DNA of 64,000 bases, from positions 1,116,001 through 1,180,000 of the forward strand of contig NZ_JACBZN010000001.1 in assembly GCF_013408555.1 (NCBI RefSeq), given 5' to 3'. Positions 32,704-41,865 of the stretch are shown piece after piece (within the stretch, counting starts at the first letter, position 1; every line of letters starts with the position of its first letter). Under the pieces are notes generated by a model. The model was not told the DNA's origin and made no database searches. It was given only the letters and a program-made list of their open reading frames with translations. A program made the translations under genes and the position numbers. This DNA comes from Aeromicrobium tamlense. GTDB taxonomy: Bacteria > Actinomycetota > Actinomycetes > Propionibacteriales > Nocardioidaceae.

Positions 32704-34133
32704 CGACGGCGGTGGTGGTCGGCAGCGGTCCGAACGGGCTCGCTGCCGCCCTCACCCTCGCCGCCGCCGGCGTCGAGGTCGAGGTGCTCGAGGCCGCCGA
32801 CGAGATCGGCGGCGGCACCCGCAGCGGCCACTACACGGTCGACGGGGTGCTGCACGACGAGTGCTCGGGGTTCCACCCGCTCGCGGTCGACACGGCCTTC
32901 AGTCGAGCGTTCGACCTGGCGGCGGAGGGCCTGGCCTGGCGGTGGCCCGAGGTGCAGTACGCGCACCCGCTCGACGGCGGCTCCGGCGCTGCGGTGTGGC
33001 GCGACGTCGACCGCACGGCGCAGGCGCTGGGGGAGTCCGGCGCGGCCTACCGGAGGCTGTTCGGCCCGCTGTCCGACCGGTTCGACAAGATCGCCACCGA
33101 GTTCCTCCAGCCGATCGTCCACGTGCCGCGGCACCCGATCGCCCTGGCCGGCTTCGGCGTGGCCAGCCTGCTGCCGGCCACGTGGCTCGGCCGGATGCTG
33201 CGGTCGCCGGAGTCGGCGGCGCTGTTCGCCGGCGTCGCGGCCCACGCGTTCCGGCCGCTGGGCTCGCCGCTGTCGTCCGCGATCGGCGTCGCCCTCGGCA
33301 CGGCGGCCCACCGCTACGGGTGGCCCGTCGCCGAGGGCGGCACCGCGGCGATCTCGCGCGCCATGGAGCAGCTGCTGGCGGAGCACGGCGGGAAGGTCAC
33401 CACGGGCGTCCGCGTGACCGGCCGCGACCAGCTCGCGCACGCCGACATCGTCATGCTCGACACCACGCCGGGAGCCGCCGCCGACATCCTCGGGGACGCC
33501 CTGCCGCCGCGCGTGGCCCGGGCCTACCGCCGCTACCGCTACGGACCCGGCGCGTTCCAGGTCGCGCTCGCGGTCGAGGGCGGGATCCCGTGGACCCACG
33601 AGCCCACGCGTGCCGCGGGCACGGTCCACCTGGGCGGCTCGATGGCGCAGATCGCCACGGCTGAGCGCGAGGTCTGGCGCGGCCGGATGCCCGAACGGCC
33701 CTTCGTCCTGCTGGGCCAGCAGTCGCAGGCCGACCCGGGCCGCCGCGCGGGGGACGTGCACCCGATCGACGCCTACGCGCACGTCCCGTCCGGGTACGAC
33801 GGCGACGCCACCGAGGCGATCCTGGCCCAGATCGAGCGGTTCGCGCCGGGCGTGCGCGAGCGCGTCGTCGGCATGTCGGTGCGCTCCACCGAGCAGATCA
33901 CCCGCGACAACGCGAACTACGTGGGAGGCGACATCGTGACCGGCGCGAACACGCCGCGGCAGCTGATCTTCCGTCCGCGGGTCGCGCTCGACCCGTACGC
34001 CACCGGCGTCCCCGGCACGTGGCTGTGCTCGGCGGCCACCCCGCCGGGCGCGGGCGCCCACGGGATGTGCGGCCATCTCGCCGCCCGCAGGGCCTTGCGC
34101 CGCGCGGGCATCGCCGGGACCATCGGGCCATGA
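32700..34133 (+). CDS. Phytoene-desaturase-like FAD oxidoreductase
   Basis: A 477-residue flavoprotein of the phytoene desaturase/CrtI-like superfamily. The N-terminal dinucleotide motif GSGPNGLAAAL and EAADEIGGGTRSGHY, and the C-terminal CSAATPPGAGAHGMCGHLAA (second FAD segment) are complete. In relatives these enzymes desaturate or isomerise isoprenoid or fatty chains. With an acyl ligase and a membrane DUF3556 protein, it probably modifies a lipid, but the substrate is not known. GTG start overlaps DUF3556; stop overlaps pucR. Confidence 0.85.
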   Translation: MTTAVVVGSGPNGLAAALTLAAAGVEVEVLEAADEIGGGTRSGHYTVDGVLHDECSGFHPLAVDTAFSRAFDLAAEGLAWRWPEVQYAHPLDGGSGAAVWRDVDRTAQALGESGAAYRRLFGPLSDRFDKIATEFLQPIVHVPRHPIALAGFGVASLLPATWLGRMLRSPESAALFAGVAAHAFRPLGSPLSSAIGVALGTAAHRYGWPVAEGGTAAISRAMEQLLAEHGGKVTTGVRVTGRDQLAHADIVMLDTTPGAAADILGDALPPRVARAYRRYRYGPGAFQVALAVEGGIPWTHEPTRAAGTVHLGGSMAQIATAEREVWRGRMPERPFVLLGQQSQADPGRRAGDVHPIDAYAHVPSGYDGDATEAILAQIERFAPGVRERVVGMSVRSTEQITRDNANYVGGDIVTGANTPRQLIFRPRVALDPYATGVPGTWLCSAATPPGAGAHGMCGHLAARRALRRAGIAGTIGP

Positions 34134-35437
34134 CGCAGCCGCTGACCGGGGCGGGACCCGACGCCGCCGAGGTCCGACGGCTCGTGGCGACGATGGGACA
34201 GCGGCTCGCCGAGCAGCAGCCCTACCTGACCCGCGTGCTCACCGACAACATCCGGTCGATCAGCGACCTCGACCTCGACCAGCCGCTCATCGACCTGCTG
34301 GACGCCAGCGTCGACAGCAACATCAACACGATCGTCCACCTGCTCATCAACGCGATCCCGGTGGAGCGGATCCAGGCGCCCACCGCGGCCGTCGAGTACG
34401 CGCTGCGGCTCGCGCAGCGCGGCGTCCCGTCGTACTCCCTCGTGCGGGCCTACCAGCTGGGCCAGGAGTACCTCATGACCGTGGTGCTGCAGGAGTTCGA
34501 GCAGGTCGACGCCGACCGCGCCCACACCCTGCGGGCGGTCCGCGTCATCGCCGACGCGGTCTACCAGTACATCGACTGGATCTGCCTGCACCTGCTGGAT
34601 CGCTACGAGGACGAGCGGGGCCGCTGGGCGACCACCTCGGGCAACGTCGCCTCGGCGATGCTGCAGGGCCTGCTGCGCGGCGTGGACACGTCGGTGCACG
34701 ACTTCGAGTCCGAGACCGGCTACCGGATGGACCAGCACCACGTCGGCCTCGTGCTGTGGTCGCGCGATCCCGGCGGCATCACCGACGCGCTGCTCACGAT
34801 GGAGCGGATCAGCCGCGAGCTCGACGCGCGGATCGGCACCGGCACGCCGCCGTTGTTCTCCGCCATCGACCGCACCACCGGCTGGCTGTGGATGGGCCGG
34901 GGGCGTCACGCCGAGCCGATCGACCGCGTGGTGGCCGAGGTGCTGGCGAAGTTCCCGGATCTCGGTGCCGCCGTCGGCCTGCCCGAGCCGGGCATCGACG
35001 GCTTCCGGCGCACGCACGCGCAGGCGCGCGACACGTTCGAGCTGGCGCTCACGGCCGGTGACCGCATCGGCCAGGTGGTGGGGTTCGGCGACCGGGGCAT
35101 CGCCCTGATCTCCCTGCTGCTGCAGCAGCCCGGAGGCCTGCAGCGCTGGGTGCGCGACGTGCTGGGGCCGCTCGGCGAGGTCTCGCCCGCGGCGGCCCGG
35201 GCACGGGCCACGCTCGGTGCGTGGCTCGACCACGACCGGAACTTCCAGGCGACGGCCGAGGCGCTGCAGGTACACCGGAACACGGTGAAGTACCGCATCG
35301 AGCGGATCACGGCCGACCTCGACGACCGCCTGGGCGACCGTCGGGTCGACCTCGAGCTCGCGCTGCTGGCCTGCCGGCTGCTCGGCGACGAGCTGCTCGT
35401 GGAGCCGGACGGCCACCGCCGGCCCGGCCAGGGCTGA
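34130..35437 (+). CDS. PucR-family transcriptional regulator
   Basis: A 435-residue regulator. The middle holds a GGDEF-like/CdaR region, and the C-terminus carries the PucR helix-turn-helix: VLGPLGEVSPAAARARATL, WLDHDRNFQATAEALQVHRNTVKYRIERI. PucR proteins activate purine or other catabolic genes in response to a ligand. It is the last gene of the ligase-DUF3556-oxidoreductase operon (ATGA overlap), so it probably controls that operon. The ATG at 34130 was chosen over an upstream open frame inside the previous gene. Confidence 0.88.
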   Translation: MTQPLTGAGPDAAEVRRLVATMGQRLAEQQPYLTRVLTDNIRSISDLDLDQPLIDLLDASVDSNINTIVHLLINAIPVERIQAPTAAVEYALRLAQRGVPSYSLVRAYQLGQEYLMTVVLQEFEQVDADRAHTLRAVRVIADAVYQYIDWICLHLLDRYEDERGRWATTSGNVASAMLQGLLRGVDTSVHDFESETGYRMDQHHVGLVLWSRDPGGITDALLTMERISRELDARIGTGTPPLFSAIDRTTGWLWMGRGRHAEPIDRVVAEVLAKFPDLGAAVGLPEPGIDGFRRTHAQARDTFELALTAGDRIGQVVGFGDRGIALISLLLQQPGGLQRWVRDVLGPLGEVSPAAARARATLGAWLDHDRNFQATAEALQVHRNTVKYRIERITADLDDRLGDRRVDLELALLACRLLGDELLVEPDGHRRPGQG

Positions 35438-35460
35438 GCCCCGGCCGGGACGCGGCTCAG
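35434..35460. terminator. Hairpin between convergent pucR and secreted-protein genes
   Basis: CTGAGCC (35434-35440) pairs with GGCTCAG (35454-35460); the 13-nt loop contains CCGGCCGG. It spans both stop codons and could end transcription in both directions. No T-run. Confidence 0.45.
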
Positions 35461-36215
35461 CGCGCGGCGGCGAGCGCGGCGCGGGCGCCGCTCATCATCA
35501 TGAGGTCCGAGTCGTCCTCGGCCATGATCAGCTCGCCGTTGGCGAACGTGGCGTACACGTCGATGTCCTGCTTGCCGCAGCCCTGGTAGGTGCGGTCCTC
35601 GAGGACCGTCACGCCCTTGGCCTGCAGAGCCTTCACCTCGGCGATGGCCTCGTCGATCAGGACGACGATCTCGGGCATCTCGTCACCGAGCAGCACCTTG
35701 AGCGCCTCGAGCTGCGCGATCAGCTTGTCGGGCGTGTACGACTCGCCCGAGCCGCGCGAGTGCAGCTTGCGGGCGGTGTTGGCGATGCTGTCGCCGATCA
35801 CGTCGGGGGAGAAGGCCGGGTCGACCTTGAGGCTGCGCAGGTTCTGCACGGTGGCGCAGCGGCCCTGCTTGACGACGAGGCGCTGCTTCTTCACGGTGGC
35901 GCGCTTCTTGCCCTTGTACTTGTAGGTGACCTTCGTGGTCACGCGGTAGGTGCCGGGCTTGAGCTTCACGGCGGTGCGGTTCTTGCGCAGCACCTTCCCG
36001 CCCTGGTGGATCGTCATGGCCTTCTTGAGGACCTTGACCTTCTTGGCCTTCGTGAAGGACGGCTTCACCAGCGCGGTCCCGTACCAGTCGATGGACTTGT
36101 TCGAGATCGTCTTGATGGTGACCGGCTTGGCGGCGGCCTGGGCCGGTGCGGCGACGAGCGTGGTGCTCGCGGCGACGGCGACGGCGGCGACGAGGCCGAG
36201 GAGGGTGCGGCGCAT
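35457..36215 (-). CDS. Secreted protein of unknown function
   Basis: A 252-residue exported protein: signal peptide RRTLLGLVAAVAVAASTTLVAAPAQA (cleavage after AQA), then a lysine-rich beta domain (VKVLKKAMTIHQGGKVLRKN, VKLKPGTYRVTTKVTYKYKG) and a C-terminal helical part (PEIVVLIDEAIAEVKALQAKG) with two cysteines. The high lysine content of the beta part is unusual for this GC-rich genome and suggests binding to an acidic polymer, though that is speculation. It is divergent from thrS. No family recognised. Confidence 0.7.
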   Translation of the reverse strand: MRRTLLGLVAAVAVAASTTLVAAPAQAAAKPVTIKTISNKSIDWYGTALVKPSFTKAKKVKVLKKAMTIHQGGKVLRKNRTAVKLKPGTYRVTTKVTYKYKGKKRATVKKQRLVVKQGRCATVQNLRSLKVDPAFSPDVIGDSIANTARKLHSRGSGESYTPDKLIAQLEALKVLLGDEMPEIVVLIDEAIAEVKALQAKGVTVLEDRTYQGCGKQDIDVYATFANGELIMAEDDSDLMMMSGARAALAAAR

Positions 36216-36361
36216 GCGATGACGCCTTTCCGAGAACGGGGACAAAGTCCACCCAGCGTACGCGAGCGGGGACGGTCGCCGGGGCAGAACGACGACGTCG
36301 GTAGGGTGAGGCCAAGAGCGCTGCCCAGCCGTAGGGGCCGCCCAGTCACCGAGGGGATCTC

Positions 36362-38332
36362 ATGAGCCTGTCCGTCACCGTCAACGGAGCCCAGCAGCAG
36401 GTCGATCCCGGGACGCGGGTGTGGCAGCTGTTCTCCGACGACCCCCAGGTCATCGCCGCCCGGGTGGGCGACGCGCTGGTCGACCTCGCGCGCGAGCTGG
36501 CCGACGGCGACGTCGTCGAGCCCGTCGCGATCGACTCGCCCGACGGCCTCGACGTGCTGCGCCACTCCACGGCCCACGTCATGGCGCAGGCCGTGCAGGA
36601 GCTCTTCCCCGACGCGAAGCTCGGCATCGGCCCGCCGATCGCCGACGGCTTCTACTACGACTTCGACGTCGAGACGCCCTTCACTCCCGAGGATCTCCAG
36701 AAGATCGAGTCGCGGATGAGGAAGATCGTCAAGGAGGGCCAGAAGTTCAGCCGCCGCGAGATCAGCGACGACGACGCCCGCGCCGAGCTGGCCGACGAGC
36801 CGTACAAGCTCGAGCTCATCGGCCTCAAGTCCTCCGCGAGCGATGCCGCAGAAGGTGCCAGCGTCGAGGTCGGCGAGGGCGGCCTGAGCATCTACGACAA
36901 CCTCAAGCGCGACGGCTCGCTGGCGTGGAAGGACCTGTGCCGCGGCCCGCACCTGCCCACCACGAAGCGCATCCCGGCCTTCACGCTCATGCGCTCGGCG
37001 GCCGCCTACTGGCGCGGCGACGAGAAGAACAAGCAGCTGCAGCGCATCTACGGCACCGCGTGGCCCACCAAGGAGGACCTCGAGGCGCACCTGCACCGCA
37101 TCGAGGAGGCTCAACGCCGCGACCACCGTCGCCTGGGGACCGAGCTCGACCTCTACAGCTTCCCCGACGAGATCGGCTCGGGCCTGCCGGTGTTCCATCC
37201 CCGCGGTGGCGTGATCAAGCGTGAGATGGAGGACTACGTCCGCCGCCGGCACATCGAGGAGGGCTTCGAGTACGTCGGCACCCCGCACATCGCCAAGGAA
37301 GGCCTGTTCCACACCTCGGGCCACCTGCCGTACTACGGCGAGGGCATGTTCCCGGCGCTCGAGGTCGACGGCGGCGACTACCGCCTCAAGGCGATGAACT
37401 GCCCGATGCACAACCTCATCTACCGGTCGCGCCAGCGTTCGTACCGCGAGCTGCCGCTGCGGCTGTTCGAGTTCGGCCACGTGTACCGCAACGAGAAGTC
37501 GGGCGTCATCCACGGCCTCACCCGCGTGCGCGGCTTCGCCCAGGACGACTCGCACTCCTACGTCACGCCCGAGCAGGCGCCCGCCGAGGTGGCCCACCTG
37601 CTGAACTTCATGCTGAGCCTGCTCGACGACTTCGGCATGGACGACTACTACCTCGAGCTGTCCACCCGCGACGCCTCGAAGGACAAGTTCATCGGCTCCG
37701 ACGAGGACTGGGAGACCGCGACGAAGGTGCTGGAGGAGGTTGCCACCGCGACCGGCCTCGAGCTCGTGCCCGATCCGGGCGGCGCGGCCTATTACGGCCC
37801 GAAGATCTCGGTCCAGGCGCGCGACGCGATCGGCCGCACGTGGCAGATGGGCACGGTGCAGTACGACTTCAACCAGCCGTCGGCCGACCGCTTCAACCTC
37901 GAGTACGTCGCCGCCGACGGCTCGCGCCAGCAGCCGGTCATGATCCACTCGGCCAAGTTCGGCTCGATCGAGCGGTTCATGGGCGTGCTGGTCGAGCACT
38001 ACGCGGGCGCCTTCCCTCCGTGGCTCGCCCCGGTCCAGGCGGTGGGCATCCCCGTGGCCGAGCGCCACGTGGAGTACCTCGAGCGGCTCGCGGTGCGGCT
38101 GCGCGCCGAGGGGATCCGCTTCGAGGTCGACGACTCCGACGAGCGCATGCAGAAGAAGATCCGCAACGCCCAGACGCAGAAGGTGCCGTTCATGGTGCTG
38201 GTCGGCGACAAGGACGTCGAGGCCAGTGCCGTCTCCTTCCGCTTCCGCAACGGAGAGCAGGAGAACGGCGTCTCGCTCGACGACGCGGTCGCCAAGATCG
38301 TGGCCGCGGTGCGCGACCGGGTCCAGGTCTGA
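36362..38332 (+). CDS. thrS: Threonyl-tRNA synthetase
   Basis: 656 residues, full length for the bacterial enzyme: TGS domain (about 1-65), N2 editing domain with HSTAHVMAQ, class II core with motif 2 in [11 protein letters not shown], the zinc-binding [13 protein letters not shown] cysteine, motif 3, and the anticodon-binding domain at the end. It charges tRNA-Thr and edits Ser-tRNA-Thr. The ribosome-binding site GAGGGGATCTC precedes ATG 36362. It begins a run of housekeeping genes and overlaps the HIT gene by one base. Confidence 0.98.
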   Translation: MSLSVTVNGAQQQVDPGTRVWQLFSDDPQVIAARVGDALVDLARELADGDVVEPVAIDSPDGLDVLRHSTAHVMAQAVQELFPDAKLGIGPPIADGFYYDFDVETPFTPEDLQKIESRMRKIVKEGQKFSRREISDDDARAELADEPYKLELIGLKSSASDAAEGASVEVGEGGLSIYDNLKRDGSLAWKDLCRGPHLPTTKRIPAFTLMRSAAAYWRGDEKNKQLQRIYGTAWPTKEDLEAHLHRIEEAQRRDHRRLGTELDLYSFPDEIGSGLPVFHPRGGVIKREMEDYVRRRHIEEGFEYVGTPHIAKEGLFHTSGHLPYYGEGMFPALEVDGGDYRLKAMNCPMHNLIYRSRQRSYRELPLRLFEFGHVYRNEKSGVIHGLTRVRGFAQDDSHSYVTPEQAPAEVAHLLNFMLSLLDDFGMDDYYLELSTRDASKDKFIGSDEDWETATKVLEEVATATGLELVPDPGGAAYYGPKISVQARDAIGRTWQMGTVQYDFNQPSADRFNLEYVAADGSRQQPVMIHSAKFGSIERFMGVLVEHYAGAFPPWLAPVQAVGIPVAERHVEYLERLAVRLRAEGIRFEVDDSDERMQKKIRNAQTQKVPFMVLVGDKDVEASAVSFRFRNGEQENGVSLDDAVAKIVAAVRDRVQV

Positions 38333-38850
38333 TGCCGGATCCGGACGGCCTCGAGCGGCTGTGGGCGCCCTACCGGATGGCCTACGTCCGCGAGGCCGGC
38401 ACCGACGCCGGCCACGACGACGGCTGCCCGTTCTGCGCGATGGTCGCGGGGGAGCGCCAGACCGACCTCATCGTCGTGCGCGGCGAGCACTGCTTCGTGG
38501 CGATGAACCTGTACCCGTACAACCCGGGCCACCTCATGGTGCTGCCGAACCGGCACGAGTCCGGCCTCACCGAGCTCACGCTCGAGGAGTCCACCGAGCT
38601 GACGCTGCTGACGCAGCAGGCGATCCGCGCGATCGGCGAGGTCAGCTCGCCGCACGGCTACAACGTCGGCCTCAACCTCGGGGCGTCCGCCGGCGGCTCG
38701 ATCTCGCAGCACCTGCACCAGCACGTCGTGCCGCGGTGGGGTGGCGACGCCAACTTCATGACCGTCGTCGGGCGCACCAAGACGCTGCCGCAGACGATCG
38801 CCGAGTCCGCCGAGCTCCTGCGTGCCGCCTGGCCCGCAGTCGACCAGTGA
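38332..38850 (+). CDS. HIT-family hydrolase
   Basis: A 172-residue histidine-triad protein; the triad is in SISQHLHQHVVPRW and a CPFC zinc knuckle is near residue 32. It should hydrolyse a nucleotide phosphoramidate or diadenosine-type substrate, and the location between thrS and the CDP-alcohol phosphatidyltransferase is the standard actinobacterial one. ATG 38332 overlaps the thrS stop (TGATG). Confidence 0.95.
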   Translation: MPDPDGLERLWAPYRMAYVREAGTDAGHDDGCPFCAMVAGERQTDLIVVRGEHCFVAMNLYPYNPGHLMVLPNRHESGLTELTLEESTELTLLTQQAIRAIGEVSSPHGYNVGLNLGASAGGSISQHLHQHVVPRWGGDANFMTVVGRTKTLPQTIAESAELLRAAWPAVDQ

Positions 38851-38862
38851 GCAGGTGACCTG

Positions 38863-39468
38863 ATGCTCGAACGCTTCCGCGCCTTCTGGAACCGGCTGTT
38901 CTCGCCGGTCGCCGACGGCCTGATCAGGATCGGCGTCACTCCGAACATGGTCACCTGGGTCGGCACGATCGGCGTGTCCTTCGGAGCGCTGTTCTTCTTC
39001 CCGCAGGGGATCTTCTTCTGGGGCACGCTGTTCATCACCGCCTTCGTGTTCAGCGACATCATCGACGGCACGATGGCCCGCAAGCTCGGCCGCTCCTCGA
39101 AGTACGGGGCGTTCCTGGACTCCACGCTCGATCGCGTCGGCGATGCGGCGGTCTTCGGCGGCATCGCGCTCTGGTACGCGTGGGAGGGCGACTCCAAGGT
39201 CTACCTGTGCCTCGCGCTGGCCTGCCTCGTCCTGGGCGCGCTGACGTCGTACATCCGGGCCCGCGCCGAGTCGCTCGGCATGGAGGCCAAGGGCGGCATC
39301 GCCGAGCGGTCCGACCGCCTGGTCTCGATCCTGGTGATGACGGGCCTGTCGGGCCTGTTCGACCTGCCGATCCTGCAGCACGTCACGCTGTGGGCGCTGG
39401 CCGCCGCGAGCCTGGTCACCGTGGCCCAGCGCATGGCGATGGTCAGGCGCCAGGCCGACGCCGCCTGA
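38863..39468 (+). CDS. pgsA: CDP-alcohol phosphatidyltransferase (PIP-synthase type)
   Basis: A 201-residue membrane enzyme with the CDP-alcohol motif spread over DIIDGTMARKLGR and KYGAFLDSTLDRVGD (D-x2-DG-x2-AR-x8-G-x3-D-x3-D), and about six membrane segments. In actinobacteria the copy in this position, after thrS and a HIT gene, makes phosphatidylinositol phosphate from CDP-diacylglycerol and inositol phosphate. Other genes of the usual PIM cluster (acyltransferase, PimA) do not follow; pdxS does. Function by family and context. Confidence 0.9.
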   Translation: MLERFRAFWNRLFSPVADGLIRIGVTPNMVTWVGTIGVSFGALFFFPQGIFFWGTLFITAFVFSDIIDGTMARKLGRSSKYGAFLDSTLDRVGDAAVFGGIALWYAWEGDSKVYLCLALACLVLGALTSYIRARAESLGMEAKGGIAERSDRLVSILVMTGLSGLFDLPILQHVTLWALAAASLVTVAQRMAMVRRQADAA

Positions 39469-39530
39469 CCCTCGTCTCGTCGACGACCGGCCGGGACGGG
39501 AGCGATCAGCGGGCCTCGTAGACTTGACCC

Positions 39531-40442
39531 GTGAGTACCGAGATCCCCAGCAACGACCAGTCCACGACCGGCAGCGCCCGGGTCAAGCGCGGCATGGCCG
39601 AGATGCTGAAGGGCGGCGTCATCATGGACGTCGTCGACGCCGAGCAGGCCAAGATCGCCGAGGACGCCGGCGCCGTCGCCGTCATGGCGCTCGAGCGCGT
39701 GCCCGCGGACATCCGCTCCCAGGGCGGCGTCGCCCGCATGAGCGACCCCGACCTCATCGACGGCATCATCGAGGCCGTCTCGATCCCCGTCATGGCCAAG
39801 GCCCGCATCGGTCACTTCGCCGAGGCGCAGGTGCTGCAGAGCCTGGGCGTGGACTACATCGACGAGTCCGAGGTGCTGACCCCGGCCGACTACGCCAACC
39901 ACATCGACAAGTGGGCCTTCACGGTCCCGTTCGTGTGCGGTGCCACCAACCTGGGCGAGGCGCTGCGCCGGATCACCGAGGGCGCGGCCATGATCCGCTC
40001 CAAGGGCGAGGCCGGCACCGGTGACGTCTCCAACGCCACGGGCCACATGCGCAAGATCCGCGCCGAGATCGCGCGTCTGCAGAGCCTGCCGAAGGACGAG
40101 CTGTTCGTGGCGGCCAAGGAGCTCCAGGCCCCCTACGAGCTCGTCGCCGAGGTGGCCGAGGCGGGCAAGCTGCCGGTCGTGCTGTTCACCGCGGGCGGCA
40201 TCGCCACCCCGGCCGACGCGGCCATGATGATGCAGCTGGGCGCCGAGGGCGTGTTCGTCGGCTCGGGCATCTTCAAGTCGGGCAACCCCGCGCAGCGCGC
40301 CGAGGCCATCGTCAAGGCCACGACGTTCTACGACGACCCCGACGTGATCGCCAAGGTCTCGCGAGGCCTGGGCGAGGCCATGGTCGGCATCAACGTCGAC
40401 GAGATCCCCGAGCCGCACCGCCTGGAGACCCGCGGCTGGTGA
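39531..40442 (+). CDS. pdxS: Pyridoxal 5'-phosphate synthase, synthase subunit
   Basis: PLP synthesis from ribose 5-phosphate, glyceraldehyde 3-phosphate and ammonia delivered by PdxT. 303 residues, complete (beta-alpha)8 barrel: [33 protein letters not shown] split here over [10 protein letters not shown] and the catalytic-lysine strands, [14 protein letters not shown] in the form [15 protein letters not shown], and FVGSGIFKS near the end. It normally sits directly before pdxT; here a 4.5-kb island separates them. A strong terminator follows its stop. Confidence 0.98.
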   Translation: MSTEIPSNDQSTTGSARVKRGMAEMLKGGVIMDVVDAEQAKIAEDAGAVAVMALERVPADIRSQGGVARMSDPDLIDGIIEAVSIPVMAKARIGHFAEAQVLQSLGVDYIDESEVLTPADYANHIDKWAFTVPFVCGATNLGEALRRITEGAAMIRSKGEAGTGDVSNATGHMRKIRAEIARLQSLPKDELFVAAKELQAPYELVAEVAEAGKLPVVLFTAGGIATPADAAMMMQLGAEGVFVGSGIFKSGNPAQRAEAIVKATTFYDDPDVIAKVSRGLGEAMVGINVDEIPEPHRLETRGW

Positions 40443-40462
40443 CCCGTACCACAGCTGACGAG

Positions 40463-40494
40463 CGAACGCCCCCGGTTTCGGCCGGGGGCGTTCG
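40463..40494 (+). terminator. Terminator after pdxS
   Basis: A perfect 13-bp stem CGAACGCCCCCGG / CCGGGGGCGTTCG with a 6-nt loop, 20 bp past the pdxS stop; it isolates pdxS from the export island. Confidence 0.75.
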
Positions 40495-40510
40495 TTCGTA
40501 GGGGGGTCCT

Positions 40511-40581
40511 TGGTCACAAAGGACGATGTCATGGTCACAAAGAACCATGACTCTAGTCATGAATCGTTCGTGACATGTGAC
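40511..40581. promoter_or_regulatory. Repeat array upstream of the alternate-signal island
   Basis: Two direct copies of TGGTCACAAAG (40511-40521, 40532-40542) lie exactly 21 bp apart. GTCATGGT (40528-40535) pairs with ACCATGAC (40544-40551), and CATGAC (40546-40551) with GTCATG (40556-40561). The region is AT-rich for this genome. Regularly phased repeats before the first island gene point to an operator or activator array; no regulator gene is adjacent. Confidence 0.6.
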
Positions 40582-40717
40582 TCATTTTCGTTATTTCTTC
40601 GCTAAATGGCATCAGAGTGCCGGTATTTCGTCGTTACATGGTTGTAGCAGGTGCAACAGATGCACCAGTTACGGATGTGATCGATGGTCGATCAGCCTCA
40701 TGACGTAGGAGAAGAAG

Positions 40718-41236
40718 ATGAACAAGTCCACCAAGGGCGCCATCGCCGCCGGAGCCGCCGCCGTCCTCATGCTCGGCGGAGCGGGCTCGCTGGCGTACTG
40801 GAACGCCGAGGGCGACATCGCCGGTGGCTCCATCACGGCCGGCGAGCTGAAGCTGACCGACCCGACGCCCGGCGCCTGGACGCTCAACGGCAGCCCCGTC
40901 ACCAGCCTGTCCTCCGTGCGCGTCGTTCCCGGCGACGAGCTCGAGTACACCGCCGGCTGGGACATCACCGCGACCGGTGACAACCTCAAGGCCGTCGTCG
41001 ACGTGACCGGCTTCAACGCCTCGGGCTCGCTGGCCTCCGCGGTCACCCTCACCGACACCTACCTCGTCGGCGGCACGGCTCCCGCGGGCAACCAGATCAC
41101 GAGCGCCGACGACGGCGAGACCCTCGCCGCCACCCTGAACGTCGACTTCCCGTTCGGCACCTCTGCTGACAACACGACGCAGACGCTGACGCTCGACCTG
41201 TCCGACGTGAAGGTCGCCCTCACGCAGGTGCAGTGA
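40718..41236 (+). CDS. Alternate-type signal-peptide exported protein (RER_14450-like)
   Basis: A 172-residue secreted protein with the alternate (SipW-like) signal: short basic start, hydrophobic GAIAAGAAAVLMLGGAGSLAYWN, then the GGSITAGEL segment typical of TIGR04089/TasA-like proteins. The mature part is a beta-sandwich-like chain, with WTLNG and VDFPFGTS. It is homologous to the last island gene at 44460 and, like TasA, is probably polymerised or surface-bound. Ribosome-binding site AGGAGAAG; the promoter carries the 21-bp repeats. Processed probably by the SipW-like peptidase next door. Confidence 0.85.
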   Translation: MNKSTKGAIAAGAAAVLMLGGAGSLAYWNAEGDIAGGSITAGELKLTDPTPGAWTLNGSPVTSLSSVRVVPGDELEYTAGWDITATGDNLKAVVDVTGFNASGSLASAVTLTDTYLVGGTAPAGNQITSADDGETLAATLNVDFPFGTSADNTTQTLTLDLSDVKVALTQVQ

Positions 41237-41286
41237 CCCGGGACTGAGCGAACCGACCGACCATCGAACGAGGAAGGCCCACGAGG

Positions 41287-41865
41287 ATGACGACCACCAC
41301 GACCACCCGCACGCACCGCACGGTGCTGGGGTGGGCCGTCCAGGCTCTGGCCTGGGGTGTCATCCTCGTGGCCACCTCGGCGATCGCCGTCGGCGTGCTC
41401 GTCCCGCGGATCGGGGGCGCGACGCCCTACACGATCCTCACCAGCTCCATGGAGCCGTCCTACCCGCCCGGCACGCTTGTGGTGGTCCGGCCGACGCCCG
41501 CCGAGGAGATCGGCGTGGGCACGGTCGTCACCTACCAGCTCGAGTCGGGCCGCAGCGACGTCGTGACCCACCGGGTCGTCTCGGTCGCCTACGGGGCGGA
41601 CGGCCAGCCCGAGTTCACGACGCAGGGCGACGCCAACGACGGTGTCGACGCCGAGCCGGTCCAGCCGGTCCAGCTCAAGGGCACCCTCTGGTACGCCGTG
41701 CCGAAGCTGGGATTCCTCAGCACGGCGATCGGGCACGACCAGCGCGACTCGGCCGTGTACGTCGTCGCGGGTGGCCTGGGCCTCTACGCCGCGTGGATGT
41801 TCGCCGGCGCGATCCGCGACCGCCGCCGGAGCGACTCCGACGCCGAGGCGGTGACCACGCGATGA
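41287..41865 (+). CDS. SipW-like signal peptidase I (ER type)
   Basis: A 192-residue signal peptidase of the SipW/ER type: catalytic serine S54 in LTSSMEPSYPPG and a histidine H95 in VVTHRVV instead of the usual lysine, plus the TTQGDANDGVD box. N- and C-terminal membrane segments. In Bacillus SipW cleaves TasA and TapA; here the substrates are surely the adjacent exported proteins. Its stop overlaps the LPXTG-like gene by ATGA. Specificity inferred from context. Confidence 0.92.
   Translation: MTTTTTTRTHRTVLGWAVQALAWGVILVATSAIAVGVLVPRIGGATPYTILTSSMEPSYPPGTLVVVRPTPAEEIGVGTVVTYQLESGRSDVVTHRVVSVAYGADGQPEFTTQGDANDGVDAEPVQPVQLKGTLWYAVPKLGFLSTAIGHDQRDSAVYVVAGGLGLYAAWMFAGAIRDRRRSDSDAEAVTTR

Noticed and set aside
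40511..40542. Two 11-bp repeats 21 bp apart considered as a minimal CRISPR
   Set aside because: Only two short copies, no leader, no cas genes in the window; spacing fits protein-binding sites.
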